Below, piece by piece: positions 21,930-61,779 of a DNA stretch of 64,000 nt. Under the pieces are notes generated by a model. That model saw only the letters and a list, made by a program, of their open reading frames with translations. It was not told the origin of the DNA and did not search any database. A program made the position numbers and the translations under genes. Source of the DNA: Nannobrachium achirus (Eukaryota > Chordata > Actinopteri > Myctophiformes > Myctophidae); assembly GCA_963921795.1 (NCBI GenBank), contig OY997655.1, positions 13,301,230 to 13,365,229 of the forward strand. Reading direction: 5' to 3'. The number at the start of each line of letters is the position of its first letter. Position 1 is the first letter of the stretch.

Positions 21930-22210
21930 ATCTCTTACATAATCTGAAATAAACACATTGGGTTTGGAACGTGCATGGCATGCACGTATGTTTTCTCATG
22001 CCAATAAAGCTGCTTTGAATTGAATTGCATGCACAGACTTTTCTGTGTTAAAGTGGCATCTATCTCTCCCAACACAAATATAACATTGATACTTCCATAT
22101 TCTGAAATAAACACATTAGTTTGGATTGGAACATGCATGCATGCACGTTTCTGTGTTAAAGTGTCAACTATCCTATCTCTCCCAACACAAATATATAACA
22201 TTGATCATAT
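21930..22210. repeat. Tandem pair of about 120-bp units
   Basis: CTGAAATAAACACATT, then GGAACGTGCATG or GGAACATGCATG, then TTTCTGTGTTAAAGTG, then CTATCTCTCCCAACACAAAT occurs twice (about 21943-22083 and 22102-22200). The first copy holds an inserted retroelement tail (CCAATAAAGCTGCTTTGAAT). Confidence 0.6.
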
Positions 22211-22434
22211 CATATAACAATATAAGTTTGTTTCATGGTTCATTTGTGCAGATTCTCTTCAAGGAAGAAGTGTTTGTTATAATGTTAACACCCATGATAA
22301 CATAACATGTTGTTTTGATTGCTGCCTGGCTGCTAGGCATTCTTCTGGCACAGATAAGCCCATGCCAAGCTTAAAGCAGTCCTCCCATGTTGGCATGGCA
22401 TAGATAGAAACCATGTGGAGTAAAGTAGCTAAAT

Positions 22435-22970
22435 AGACCTACATTTACTCAATTACAGTACTTAAGTACGACTTTGAGTTACTTTACTGGAGTATTAACA
22501 GTTTTCAGTGCTTTTACTTTTACTCCACTGCATCTCAGATTATTTGAAAACTCACTAAATACTTTGCAGATTAGATTATTATCATTTTGCATAACACGGT
22601 TCTATTGTGATATACATGCAATACTTTGCTAATTAGATTATTATCAAAAAACATACATTACATACAACCATATTTTGTCCATTTGAAAATAGCGGATCTA
22701 CAAGCTCACAATGCATTGTGAGCTTGTAGATCAAAATCATTTTTTAAACATTTTGAACTTAGTACCTGTGAAATTAGTACCTTTACTTTTGGTACTTGAG
22801 TACATTTTGATTACCGGATATTTAGATGGCAAAGTATTGATACTTTTGAGCTTCAGACTGTTTCAGACTGTTTTCAGAGAAGCTCATGTCACAGTGTAAT
22901 CTGCCCCTCAACCCCTTTAGGTGACAGTGCCCCTTTAAGTAAATAAATGTACTGCTTTTCCCACCACTTA
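22435..22970. mobile_element. Angel-like MITE with hairpin 22681-22738
   Basis: ACATTTACTCAATTACAGTA at the left and AAATGTACTGCTTTTCCCAC at the right. The central hairpin GGATCTACAAGCTCACAATG then CATTGTGAGCTTGTAGATC is a nearly perfect short stem without the CpG tip. Confidence 0.6.
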
Positions 22971-23528
22971 TTCTTTAGATTCCTGCCTGGCTCTGTAGAG
23001 GCATTCTTCTTCTGGCATAGATACTGTAGAAACCCAAGCTAAGCATAGCAACTGCACTGTACTCATACACGCCCCATGAATACACTTGAAACTGTTGTTT
23101 ACTTATGACTCTAGTGCTGGAAGTAACCACATTTACTTACAGTAGTACAACTTTGAGGTATTTGTACTGTACTGGAGTATTTCCAATTTTCAGGACTTTT
23201 ACTTCTACTCCACTACATCTCAGAGGCCAAATATTGTACTTTTACTACACTACAATTATTTGAGCACTTAGTTACTAGTTGTAGATTTAAACTATCATTA
23301 CAAAACATACATTAACCACTTAAGCCCTATATTTACATTTCTGGCGATCGCAGATCTACAAGCTCACAATGCGTCACGATGCGACGCATTGTGAGCTTGT
23401 ACATCTGCTATTTTCAAAAGATTTTATACTTTTGAAAACGTGTGCATAATGAGTACTTTCTACTTTTGATCCTCTTGAGTATATTTCAATGCCAATACTT
23501 TTGTACTTTTTCTCAAGAAAAGATTAAA

Positions 23529-23716
23529 AGGGGGTGCCCGCTGGCCTAGTGGTCCAGGCGCATACCACATATAGGCTTTGTGCAGCCTGCGGCGAGATGT
23601 GAGTTTGAATCCCACTCCTGACCACCTCTGCTGCGTGTCTCTCCCCATCTCTCTCTCTCTCTCTCTGTTTCCTGTCTATCTTCACTTAAATGAAGGCAGA
23701 AAAAGGCCCCCAAAAA
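23529..23716 (+). mobile_element. tRNA-derived SINE, plus strand
   Basis: GGGTGCCCGCTGGCCTAGTG holds an A-box-like TGGCCTAGTGG. GAGTTTGAATCCC is the B box. A (CT)n stretch and GTCTATCTTCACTTAAATGA follow. Same family as the reversed copies at 4540 and 37152. Confidence 0.8.
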
Positions 23717-23948
23717 TATCGTCACTGTCGGGCAGAAACCTTGTATCTCCAAGTTTCAAATTTGTACATTTCTTCGCAAAGTAAAGCAATGCTTCATCAC
23801 ACAAGGCCGTCGCACAAAAGTAGTGAAAACAGCGAGGCGTTGTGTGTGCTTGTAGATCGGCTGTTTTCACTAGTTTAAATCATTTAAAATGATAAATACA
23901 AAAGAAACGGTTTTGGACATACAAGGTTTCCACCCGACAACGACGATA
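23717..23948. mobile_element. CTGTCGGGC-family MITE, left hairpin arm deleted
   Basis: ATCGTCACTGTCGGGCAGAA at the left, ACAAGGTTTCCACCCGACAA at the right. Only AGCGAGGCG remains before the intact right arm GTGCTTGTAGATCGGCTG (about 23846). Confidence 0.7.
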
Positions 23949-24190
23949 TATATAAAAAAAAAAGAAAGATTTTAAATTCTGGACTTTTTTACTAAGTGAA
24001 ACATTTGAGTACCTTTCCCACCACTGATAGAAACCCAAGCTAAGCTTAGCAAACTGTACCCACGCCGGCCACACCCCTTGGGCATGAATCCAGTAATCCA
24101 CTTGAAACTGTTTACTTGACTGTCCAGCCTCCTGACAATCCCCTCCCTGCCTTGGCTTGTTGCACCTTGGCTGCAGCCACAGCCACGTGT

Positions 24191-24870
24191 TGTGGTTCTC
24201 AACCTTTTGCAGGCCGTGACCCCCAAAATAATCATATGTTAACTGCATGGGGACTAGGGCATTAACGACTTGTCATTTTTGCAAGTCGACTCGACTCAGT
24301 AAAAAGTAGAGTTGAAGTCGACTTTATCGCTTGATGACGTCATCACATCGTACACGACCCCCCAATTATTTTGGGGGGTCCCCAGATGATTAACTTAATG
24401 TGAAACATTGTTTTCTCACTCAACTGTAAACAAACCAATCTTCACATTTCTAAAGTGCCAATTTAAGGACCCCTAAAATGACAAATTAAACATTGGCCAA
24501 ATTGTCAAATATATCCACCTCTTTCCGAGATCTGCTATTTTCAACTTCGACTTTTGACTTCTTCTGGTGGGAGTCGACTTGTGTAATGTCGACTTCTTCG
24601 TTAATGCCCTAATGGGGACCCCCCGCCCTGACGAGCACTAAGAGTTGAGGCATTTACATTTTGTATAACACGGTTCTATTGCGAAAATAGCAGATCTACA
24701 TGCTAACAACGCCTTGCCTTGCGAGGGGCATGGTGAGCATGTAGATCGGCTACTTTCACAATTTCTGCCTCTAATATTTGACAATTTGGCCAATGTTTAA
24801 TTTGTCATTTTAGACTAGAGGTATGAAAAAGTCCTTCAAATGTCACTTTAGAAATGTGAAGACCCCTGCC
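24191..24870. mobile_element. GGTTCTCAACC hAT-type element, split by insertion
   Basis: GTGGTTCTCAACCTTTTGCA at the left. The body resumes at 24612 (ATGGGGACCCCC) and contains the hairpin 24680-24764 (AGCAGATCTACATGCTAAC ... GAGCATGTAGATCGGCT), then TCTGCCTCTAATATTTGACA. The interrupting element is 24255-24611. The right terminus is absent, ending about 70 bases before the eef2k start codon. Confidence 0.7.
24255..24611. mobile_element. MITE, TIR TAGGGCATTAACGA, nested
   Basis: Ends TAGGGCATTAACGACTTGTC and TCGTTAATGCCCTA are flanked by a perfect 8-bp duplication ATGGGGAC (24247-24254 and 24612-24619). Its own interior contains a reversed piece of the GGTTCTCAACC element (CAATTATTTTGGGGGGTCCC, ACAAATTAAACATTGGCC). 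Relative: 32551-33216. Confidence 0.85.
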
Positions 24871-24938
24871 TTATATAACGATTGTCTTGTCACAATTCCT
24901 CCTGTGACCCCAGAACCCCCCCACCCCACCCAGCCAAC

Positions 24939-54434
<29,496 letters not shown>

Positions 54435-54532
54435 CAACCAGGGACGTGCTGGCCATTGGGAAGAGCGGGACAACTCCCGAACGGCCGGTTCATTCTCGGC
54501 CGGTCCAGGCCGGCCACTAGGAAAAAAAATTA

Positions 54533-54538
54533 AATAAA
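54533..54538 (+). promoter_or_regulatory. Possible eef2k poly(A) signal
   Basis: AATAAA about 100 bases after the stop, in an A-rich stretch that itself looks repeat-derived. Use is not certain. Confidence 0.3.
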
Positions 54539-54584
54539 ATGTCGGCCTTCGTTCCATTTTGGGGGCTGGGCGGCCAACAAAGTA

Positions 54585-54782
54585 AATCGTCACTGTCGGG
54601 CAGAAACCTCGTATCTCCAAGTTTCAAATTTCATCATACAAGGCCGTCGCACAAAAGTAGTGAAAACGCCTGCAATGTGAGGCGTTGTGTGCTTGTAGAT
54701 CAGCTGTTTTCACTAGTTTAATTCATTTTTAAAATGATAAATACAAAACAAACGGTTTTGGACTTTCCACCCGACAACGAAG
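54585..54782. mobile_element. CTGTCGGGC-family MITE after eef2k stop
   Basis: ATCGTCACTGTCGGGCAGAA and TTTCCACCCGACAACGA at the ends. Hairpin remnant 54656-54716 lacks most of the left arm (AAAACGCCTGCAATGTGAGG ... GTGCTTGTAGATCAGCTG). Confidence 0.7.
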
Positions 54783-54918
54783 AAAATATAACTCACGTAA
54801 TTGGCCCACTGGCTTGTCACTTGTCATGATCTGAAATGGCAAATCTTTGAGTAGCAGCAGCGCTATAGAGAGAGATCTCTCTATATCGCGCAATGGGCCT
54901 CGCAGAGGGCCTCTCCAA

Positions 54919-54979
54919 CTCAACCAGTACTACATGAAGGCTGAGGAGGCCTGGGCCCTGGTGGAGGAGGAGGAGTAAC
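54919..54979 (+). pseudogene. eef2k: Detached second copy of eef2k terminal exon end
   Basis: CAACCAGTACTACATGAAGG, CTGAGGAGGCCTGGGCCCTG, GTGGAGGAGGAGGAGTAA repeats the last 19 codons with stop, differing by a few bases from 54377-54434. No acceptor with the right phase is evident, so it is probably non-coding 3' flank. Confidence 0.9.
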
Positions 54980-55583
54980 TGGGAAAGATGCAATTCTGGG
55001 AAATTGCAAGTGTGGTTGCGTTGTTTTTTGCATTTTACCATTTAAGTCAAAAGTCAATGGGGAAAATGAAAAGCCTGTGTCCATATTATCTCCAAAATGT
55101 TCGGTGAGTTGGACTTTCCGGCGTGCACATTTCCGAACTCTTAATTCGGCTTTTCAGAAGTCGAGAGTGACGTCATGTTGTAGTCGAACCGGACCTTTTT
55201 GACCAAAAAGTTCGGTTTCAGTCAAAGTATGGACAGGCCTTTATTCAATTAGAAATGATCTCAACAGCACATATCTCTTAGCAAAATGCAAAAGCACATG
55301 ATAAGCGATGAAGCCAGTCAATTTGACACATGATATGACTTGCGTGTGTGAGCCACCAAAACTGTGCGTTGTTAGTAGTCCGGCAAACACTACTCTACAG
55401 TATAAAGAATAAAGTTGGACAAGAACTATAATGTGTTGCCTATGGCAACCACACTAACTAGAAACATACTGGATAGGATACATATTTTTTTATTGCAATA
55501 AATAAATACATGTCTTGGTTGAGAGATGTGGGGCATTTCTGTTTCAGAGATGACTTTTTGTAATTATAGCAAGGAATATAGAG

Positions 55584-55806
55584 TAGGGATGGGACGATAT
55601 GAAACTTTAATATCACGATTATTAATAGCCGATCTACAAGCTCGATCTACAAGTGGTATCGGATATGCTTTTCGGCAAATAAAAGGTGAATTGATCCCAG
55701 TGCATGGCGGAAGACGATATCACGATAAATTAAATCTCCACGATACGATTATCGTGAGTGTTTTTTATCACGATAAACGATAATGTCGCGTATCGTCCCA
55801 TCCCTA
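55584..55806. mobile_element. TAGGGATGGGACGATA MITE, short copy
   Basis: A perfect 8-bp duplication ATATAGAG flanks it (55576-55583 and 55807-55814). Only one hairpin arm remains at about 55624 (AATAGCCGATCTACAAGCTC, then GATCTACAAG again). Confidence 0.9.
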
Positions 55807-55954
55807 ATATAGAGGCAGACAGACTTGACAGACTGACAGACTGTCAACCAGGCCAATCTGTCAAAAAGAAGAGGCCTGTTTGATTGATTCAGGATTCCAA
55901 CCTGAATGTTTAAGTTTACATTATGTATGTCTTTTTATGTTGTTCCAAATGCTG

Positions 55955-55956
<2 letters not shown>

Positions 55957-56013
<57 letters not shown>

Positions 56014-56068
56014 CGCGTGCGCGTGCGCGTGCGTGTGCGTGCGCATGTGAGCGTGTATGTGTGTGTGT
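55957..56068. repeat. (GT)n / (GCGT)n microsatellite
   Basis: GT run passing into GCGTGC repeats, then GTGTGTGC. Confidence 0.95.
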
Positions 56069-56069
56069 G

Positions 56070-56520
56070 CAGGGCCGGTTTCAGCTATAAGCAATATTAG
56101 CTTATATGGCCACAACTACTATTAGAGTTCTCAACTTCTGCCCAAACTCGACCCGACATTTAGGGTAGGGTAGAGCATAAAATGTGTGCCAGGTTAGTGC
56201 CTCGGGCTCAATGGCAAAAGAAATATATATTTTTTATTTTAGGGTTACTATTACTCTGTGATACAGTTCTCGAATTCTTTCCAAACCCAACCTGATGTTT
56301 CCGGGCCGGGTATAGGGCCTAAAATGTATGCTAACTAGTCGGGCAGGGTAGGGCCTTGGGCCGGCCCAGTTAGAAAAACATCTTTGGTTGTGGTTGCGCT
56401 GGGTATAACTGTGCCCAAATGCAGTTTTCTATGCATTTCGGAGGGGGCCTCACCCCTTGTTTTGGGGTGCCACCAAAAAAGATCTTGCTTGGGGCCACCA
56501 GAATCCTAGAACCGGCCCTG
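56070..56520. mobile_element. MITE, TIR CAGGGCCGG
   Basis: CAGGGCCGGTTTCAGC at the left and CTAGAACCGGCCCTG at the right; non-coding. The interior repeats the CTCAACTTCTGCCCAAACTC and CTCGAATTCTTTCCAAACCC units (56127 and 56266). Confidence 0.65.
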
Positions 56521-56723
56521 TCTCTATGCAGCCATTCAGAATCAGGCTTGAAAAACATTCTGAGGTAGGAAGATTTGTGATCAAAATGTTCAAATGATCA
56601 AAACGTCCAGTGGTTTAGGTGGTTATGGGAATAATTAATCTTTCTGCTTCTGTTTGTTTTTTGTCTATGTCTGTGTAATCCTGGGTTAAATCGTTGCATG
56701 TTTTATACATGCTGCTTTTGTGC

Positions 56724-57389
56724 TTAACTCATTTAGTGCCACCCCTTTCACCACTAGAGGGCGCCCAGTGGCCAGAGAAAATCCCATAGAGATATGCTGG
56801 TATATGCAGAAGCCCTGCAGCCATGACTTGCCTGAACACTTTCCTTTGTGCATGACTGCATGTACAGGAAGAGGATGAAGTTAGCTTGAAGTTAGCTATT
56901 GGCTACCAAGCATTTTAGAAGCCTTATTTTCGTCAACTTAGCCATGATTAAACCTTGCACACCTCATGCATGGGAAAAAAACAGAGAAGAATGAGCTCTG
57001 AAAAATCCAATGCAATCCTGGATTGCATTGGAGTGGATTTGTGCAGTTTGTTCACAGCTTTCAAACAAAAAAATCCGATTGGAAATCCGTTCAGGCATTC
57101 TTGAGATAATCGCCATTATGTTTTACATGTTATGTAAACAAACATGGCTGCCCTGTATGTTAGATGGGGTTGTATGGGGGTGGAACATGCAAAATCGCGA
57201 TTGAAATCATGTTCACCAGATTTGATGGGGTCCAAAAAAAAAAAAAAAAAAATTCAAAAAAATTTTTTTCAAAAAAAAAAAAAATTTTTTTTTTTTTTTT
57301 TTTTTATATCCCGAACTTGTTCGGGATAGGCACCCTGTGATACGATCATATATCCCGAACTAATTCGGGATAGGCACTCAATGAGTTAA
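56724..57389. mobile_element. TTAA-flanked repeat with long A/T runs
   Basis: TTAACTCATTTAGTGCCACC and GGCACTCAATGAGTTAA are the ends. 57234-57305 is A- and T-homopolymeric and self-complementary. Two TATCCCGAAC motifs (57307, 57351) follow. Confidence 0.65.
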
Positions 57390-57714
57390 AAGTGTTAAAA
57401 ATGGTTTATTGTTTAGTTTTTTAGTTTTTTTGGTAACTTACTATGTTTAGAATATGCCTACTCGTTGTTTGGCATGGAAGTATGAAAAGAATAATATTTT
57501 AAATAACATAAAAAGGTGTAAATAAACTTTTATTGAATTTTCTGGGTAAATTGTGTTGCAATTTCTTCTTAATCACAATAACATTTTACGTGAAGTAAAC
57601 TAGGGAAACAGTTATTTTATGGAAGGGCACACATATGAAGGAAAAGTCGGCTATAATAAAAACAAGTGCCATAAGATAACTTAATCGGTTAACTAGTTAA
57701 CTGCCATGTCATTA

Positions 57715-58542
57715 GTGGCGTTTCCATAAAGCCACTTTTTGCGCATTAACGGCTTATTCGCAAAATGTTTTATGGAAACACTTCAAAATGTGAATAAACT
57801 TTCATTATCCGCAAAAAAAATTATCCGCTTGGAGGAGGTGGATTTTGAGGCTTTATCGAATAAACTAAATGCGCATTTGTGAATGGAAACGGGTCAGACA
57901 ATAAATGCGAATAAAATATGACGTTCTGGTCCATATCGTCCTCCTATAACACTTTCCCCCGCCGCATAATTAACGTCCATTGTATAGCGTTAGCCCACAA
58001 AACAAACCGGTTGTTGCACACGGAGTGACCCTTCGTCATCACACCGTGTTGCGTGTGCCAAAAGTGGCCGTACAAGCTCACAGCAGCTCGCATCTGCGAT
58101 GCTGCAGGATGCAGTCTGTCCGGAGGACTCAACCAGGCGGCGGGGCGGCCACCCCGGCCAGGGTCGCTTGCTCTGTGCTCCCGCCGGCCGCACTTTCTCC
58201 GCGGCGGTGCCCGGTGCGTCGCGAACGGCTCTGGGTCGGGATGCGTGTGCAGCGAGTCTCAGCAGTGCCCTCACGTCTCTCGGTCTGAAAAAATCTGTCC
58301 CATGCCCCCATCCCAGCTCTGTGTGCACAGAGCTGGGATGGGGCTGATTTTTTTGCCAGTGTGCACTGTGTGCAAGCCCGCGGGAAGTGTTTACAGCACG
58401 TCGGTTAGACAGACCCAGGCAGGATCTCCCAAGAATCGCATTTCACCAGTTTAATGGAAACGGGCTAAATTTGCTTCGTCTTAATGCGTATTTCTGATAA
58501 TTCGCTTCCCTAATTCGAATACGTTTATGGAAACATGGTTAT
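57715..58542. mobile_element. MITE-like element with GC-rich core
   Basis: GGCGTTTCCATAAAGCCAC and GTTTATGGAAACATGG are the ends; CGAATAA and TTCGCA words mirror. The core 58085-58345 is CpG-rich, starts with the fragment TACAAGCTCACAGCAGC, and holds a 38-bp palindrome (58305-58342) CCCCATCCCAGCTCTGTGTG then its inverse. No protein is recognised. Confidence 0.6.
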
Positions 58543-59059
58543 TGTCACCTTCAGACCTCCACTTATGAATCTGCTCACCTCTGATTAAAATTTGGAGCCA
58601 TTGCATGAATGTAGTTGTGACACTGCATTCATTTAAATCCTGTCATGCCCTTTATCATAATCTAATCACTCATCATGCACGTCGTGTACAGTAAATGTAC
58701 TTTCTATTTCCTCATTGTTTTTCATTGTTCACAACATCACAACTATGCAAGGTCTAAGCCTTTCTCATCATGATAGAAGATATCAAGATATCACTGTGAT
58801 GGAAAGAAACTGATGAAGCTACCATAACAAAACAAAAAAAAAGTTTTAGATTTGTAAGATAGAACTGGTAGAATGTGATCTCCTCCTGACCTCAACTGTC
58901 CTCTGAAAAGCCAGCAATCTCTATAATAACCATCAGGGCAGGAATTTCATGAAGGCCATGGCCGTCGTTGCCCCTCAGTTTGGCCTTGTGCCCCTCAAAC
59001 CAATATGTGTTCTGTGTGGAGTTTGCATGTTCTCCCCATGTCCCATACCCCCAAAAAAA
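58543..59059. other. Intergenic, no gene
   Basis: AT-rich. 58950-59010 repeats the AGGCCATGGCCGTCGTTGCC motif of 52573. Nothing else is recognisable. Confidence 0.35.
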
Positions 59060-59300
59060 CATACAGTAATCCTGGTCTCTATACTGCCTCCCCCTGGCCA
59101 GCCGGGGCGCCTGATGGAGGGGAAAGGAACTGGTTGGAATAATGTGTTCCTTCCACGCGCTACGTCCTACCGGAAAAGCTCCCCCTTGTCAGGTGATAAG
59201 AAGCGGCCTGCTCACTCCTCATGCATTGAAGGAAGCATGAGCTCAGTTCAGGGAACTCCCCGGGTTGGCAGAGAGAGAGCAGCGCCCAGGATTACAGTTT
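59060..59300. repeat. Dispersed repeat, inverse of 10800-11060
   Basis: AATCCTGGTCTCTATACTGC, GGAAAGGAACTGGTTGGAAT and CCTTCCACGCGCTACGTC match the reverse complement of the tha1 intron copy. Confidence 0.65.
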
Positions 59301-61070
59301 AGGCAATTGGCACTGGGGGGAAAATGGATTACAAAATCATGGCATAAATTAAAAAATCTGATCAAACCTATGAGGCTGCTTTGACATGATGGACTGACTG
59401 CAGGGGCACCCTGGCCTTTCTCTCTCTCTCTCTTTTTAAGTCAGTGAATAAAGAAGTTGATTTGGCTGTGGCATTGACTGCGTGTGAACCTTACCTTGGT
59501 AATGTTACTGGACTTGTTGACTGGACCGGTTAACCATTTACCATCAGTGATGTTGTAAGATCTTATCAACAACATTGAATACCTCTCCACCATGATGGAA
59601 AACTGAACAGGAGAGGATATGCGCACTACCTGGAAATTATGTGGGAACGCCTACTGAGTCAGTAAACAGAGTCAGTATGGGGTCATGAGGCCATGAGGAG
59701 ATTTTACTAATAAAATGTATTGAATTGACTTTAATTGAGTGGCTTTCAGGCACTTTATTTTTGCTTTATTTTCTCAAGATTCACAGTTCAACGTTCTTTA
59801 TCATTTTATACAATGACCCCTCATCACCATGTCAGCTTGTGATGTGATGGACATTTCCATCAATATTTTATTTTTGCCACGCACATGCAAAACAAGTGGC
59901 CAATAATATTACCAGAAATTAACACATATAGGCCTAGCCCCAAAATGTAGCATATACTACAGGTATAGTACAAATGGAAGCCTGGTGTGCCATAGTGTAT
60001 ACTCCACTGCGTTACACGTATTAAAACAAAAGCTACTAAATCATTTTTGGGGAAAAGCTGATCTGCCAGCTCACAACACATTAAATGTGGCCTGGTCCAA
60101 ATATATTCCATGTCTGGGATTTCAATAATTGGGTCTTATCTGTTACTGCACAGACAGTGCTTCCATCATTGCAGGAGCAAAAGGGCCACATTTGCACGAG
60201 TGTAAAGACAATACAGAAGCGGGGAGGAGGCTTCACATCCGCTTTATCGCTTAATCATTTTCAGAGCGACCCAAACTGCATAAACGTTCCATTACAACAA
60301 CCAGTGCACAGTAGCAGAGCTCCTCCTCCGCCATCTTGGAGTGATGACGACGGTTGTTAAAAAAGCATTGTTTGGCATGAAAATAATACATATAGGCTAC
60401 AGGTGTAAATACACTATTTATTGCATTACCTTGGTAAATTGTGTTGGTTTGTGATTTCTTCTTAATCACAATGATATTTTAAATGAAGATTTAAACTAGA
60501 ACAATGTACCACAGTTAATGGAAGGGTATACTTACGAATATGGACGAATGATATATAAGAGTATAATAAAAACAAGTGCTTGATTGACTGAATACTTTAT
60601 TAGCAGTTATCATAGGAAAAGCACAGGGCAATCCAATTCAGATACAAGGTCTACAAATAGGATTTAAACCCGAGAAAGCACTATGGCATTTACATTGAGG
60701 TCCTTTTGTAGTCAATTCATAGAGTCATTGCATGCCATACCAGACAAATATACACAATAGGCCTACTATGCAAACAACATCATATATAAACAGTCAGAAA
60801 TCTGATATTTTTGTTTCAACTTGAAACCACCACCACCTGTAAGTGATCCCTGAATACATTTTAAATCTTTATTCGCAGACTTGGGTACAAATACATAAAG
60901 AGGAACATAGTATTGCAACAACTTTTGCTGTTGCAATTATTTACACAGGAATAGTAGCAGCTGAGATGTAGTACTTGTACTTGGGTTTATAGAAGGACTC
61001 CATTATGGTATGCTTCTTCTTCTGACTACAGTTATTAGTACAGTATGTTTTGTTCAAGGTTTCTTTATTT
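59301..61070. other. Intergenic between eef2k and the C1q gene
   Basis: Mostly AT-rich unique sequence. 60050-60085 has a decayed hairpin arm (AAAGCTGATCTGCCAGCTCA). TTCTTCTTAATCACAATGATAT (60458) recurs from 57566, suggesting a shared repeat at 57400-57690 and 60380-60590. No gene is seen. Confidence 0.4.
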
Positions 61071-61083
61071 TATTTTATTATTT

Positions 61084-61370
61084 ATATCCACCTCTTTCCG
61101 CGGGAATTTACTGGAGAATTTTTTGCACCACACTTCCGGTTAACAGCAGACATACAAGCTCATGTTGCGTCGCAGATGCAGCCGTTGTGATCTCGTAGAT
61201 CACACTCGGCTGCGGCGCCGGAAGCTCCGTCCAAACTACTGCGCAATGCACTTTGGGATGTTGGAAAGTTGTGGATATATATTCACAAAAGCATACAAGA
61301 AGTATTTTACCCCCCCACCTCCCGAAAGTTCCCGCTCCGAAAGAGCCACAACCCTGGTTGTACAGAATGT
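61084..61370. repeat. GC-rich segment with degenerate hairpin
   Basis: GCAGACATACAAGCTCATGT, TGCGTCGCAGATGCAGCCGT and TCTCGTAGATCACACTCGGC form an imperfect version of the recurrent hairpin at 61143-61210. CCGCGGGAATTTACT and GAAAGTTCCCGCTCCG flank it. Confidence 0.45.
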
Positions 61371-61477
61371 TTTTAACCAATTAACCCTGAGTTATACTTC
61401 ATCATACAACAGTATGAGTTTTCACCTCTAAAGACATTCCCAGGCTAAAATGCTACTGTGAAATCGATTTCCCTCCC

Positions 61478-61779
61478 TCACACTGTAAACAGCATGTGTC
61501 CACTGAACGTATTATGGTGATTAAAACTGTCATGTACCCGTGCATTAGCCCAGAGTTCCACCCAGACCAGATCCCCTGCTTCCAGCAGAAGTGAGGCTCC
61601 ATTAGACACGTTTATGGTAGGGTAGGTTGATAGCTTGCTATGGGTAGGTTGATGTCCACTGGCAATGACCACAAGTTTGCCGTTTTTAACCAAGACAGCT
61701 GATGTAAACTTTGACGATCCTGGACCATCGACGACAATACTGAACTGGAAGACACCTTTCAATGGTGCAGTAAAGAAAC
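61478..61779 (-). CDS. C1q gene last exon
   Basis: The second half of the C1q domain, with the family motif [12 protein letters not shown] and a final FSGHMLFTV. Acceptor CAAACCCAG on the - strand. Confidence 0.92.

Larger units (their letters stand above)
23115..24030. mobile_element. Angel-like MITE enlarged by nested insertions
   Basis: Left GTGCTGGAAGTAACCACATT; right ACATTTGAGTACCTTTCCCA with CCACTG. It contains the hairpin 23341-23418, then a SINE (23529-23716) and a CTGTCGGGC-family MITE (23717-23948), in that order. A clear nesting sequence is therefore preserved. Confidence 0.65.

Noticed and set aside
58053-58454. 133-residue GC-rich open frame
   Set aside because: No domain recognised, and it lies inside a MITE-like element with a long palindrome; GC-rich DNA favours open frames by chance.
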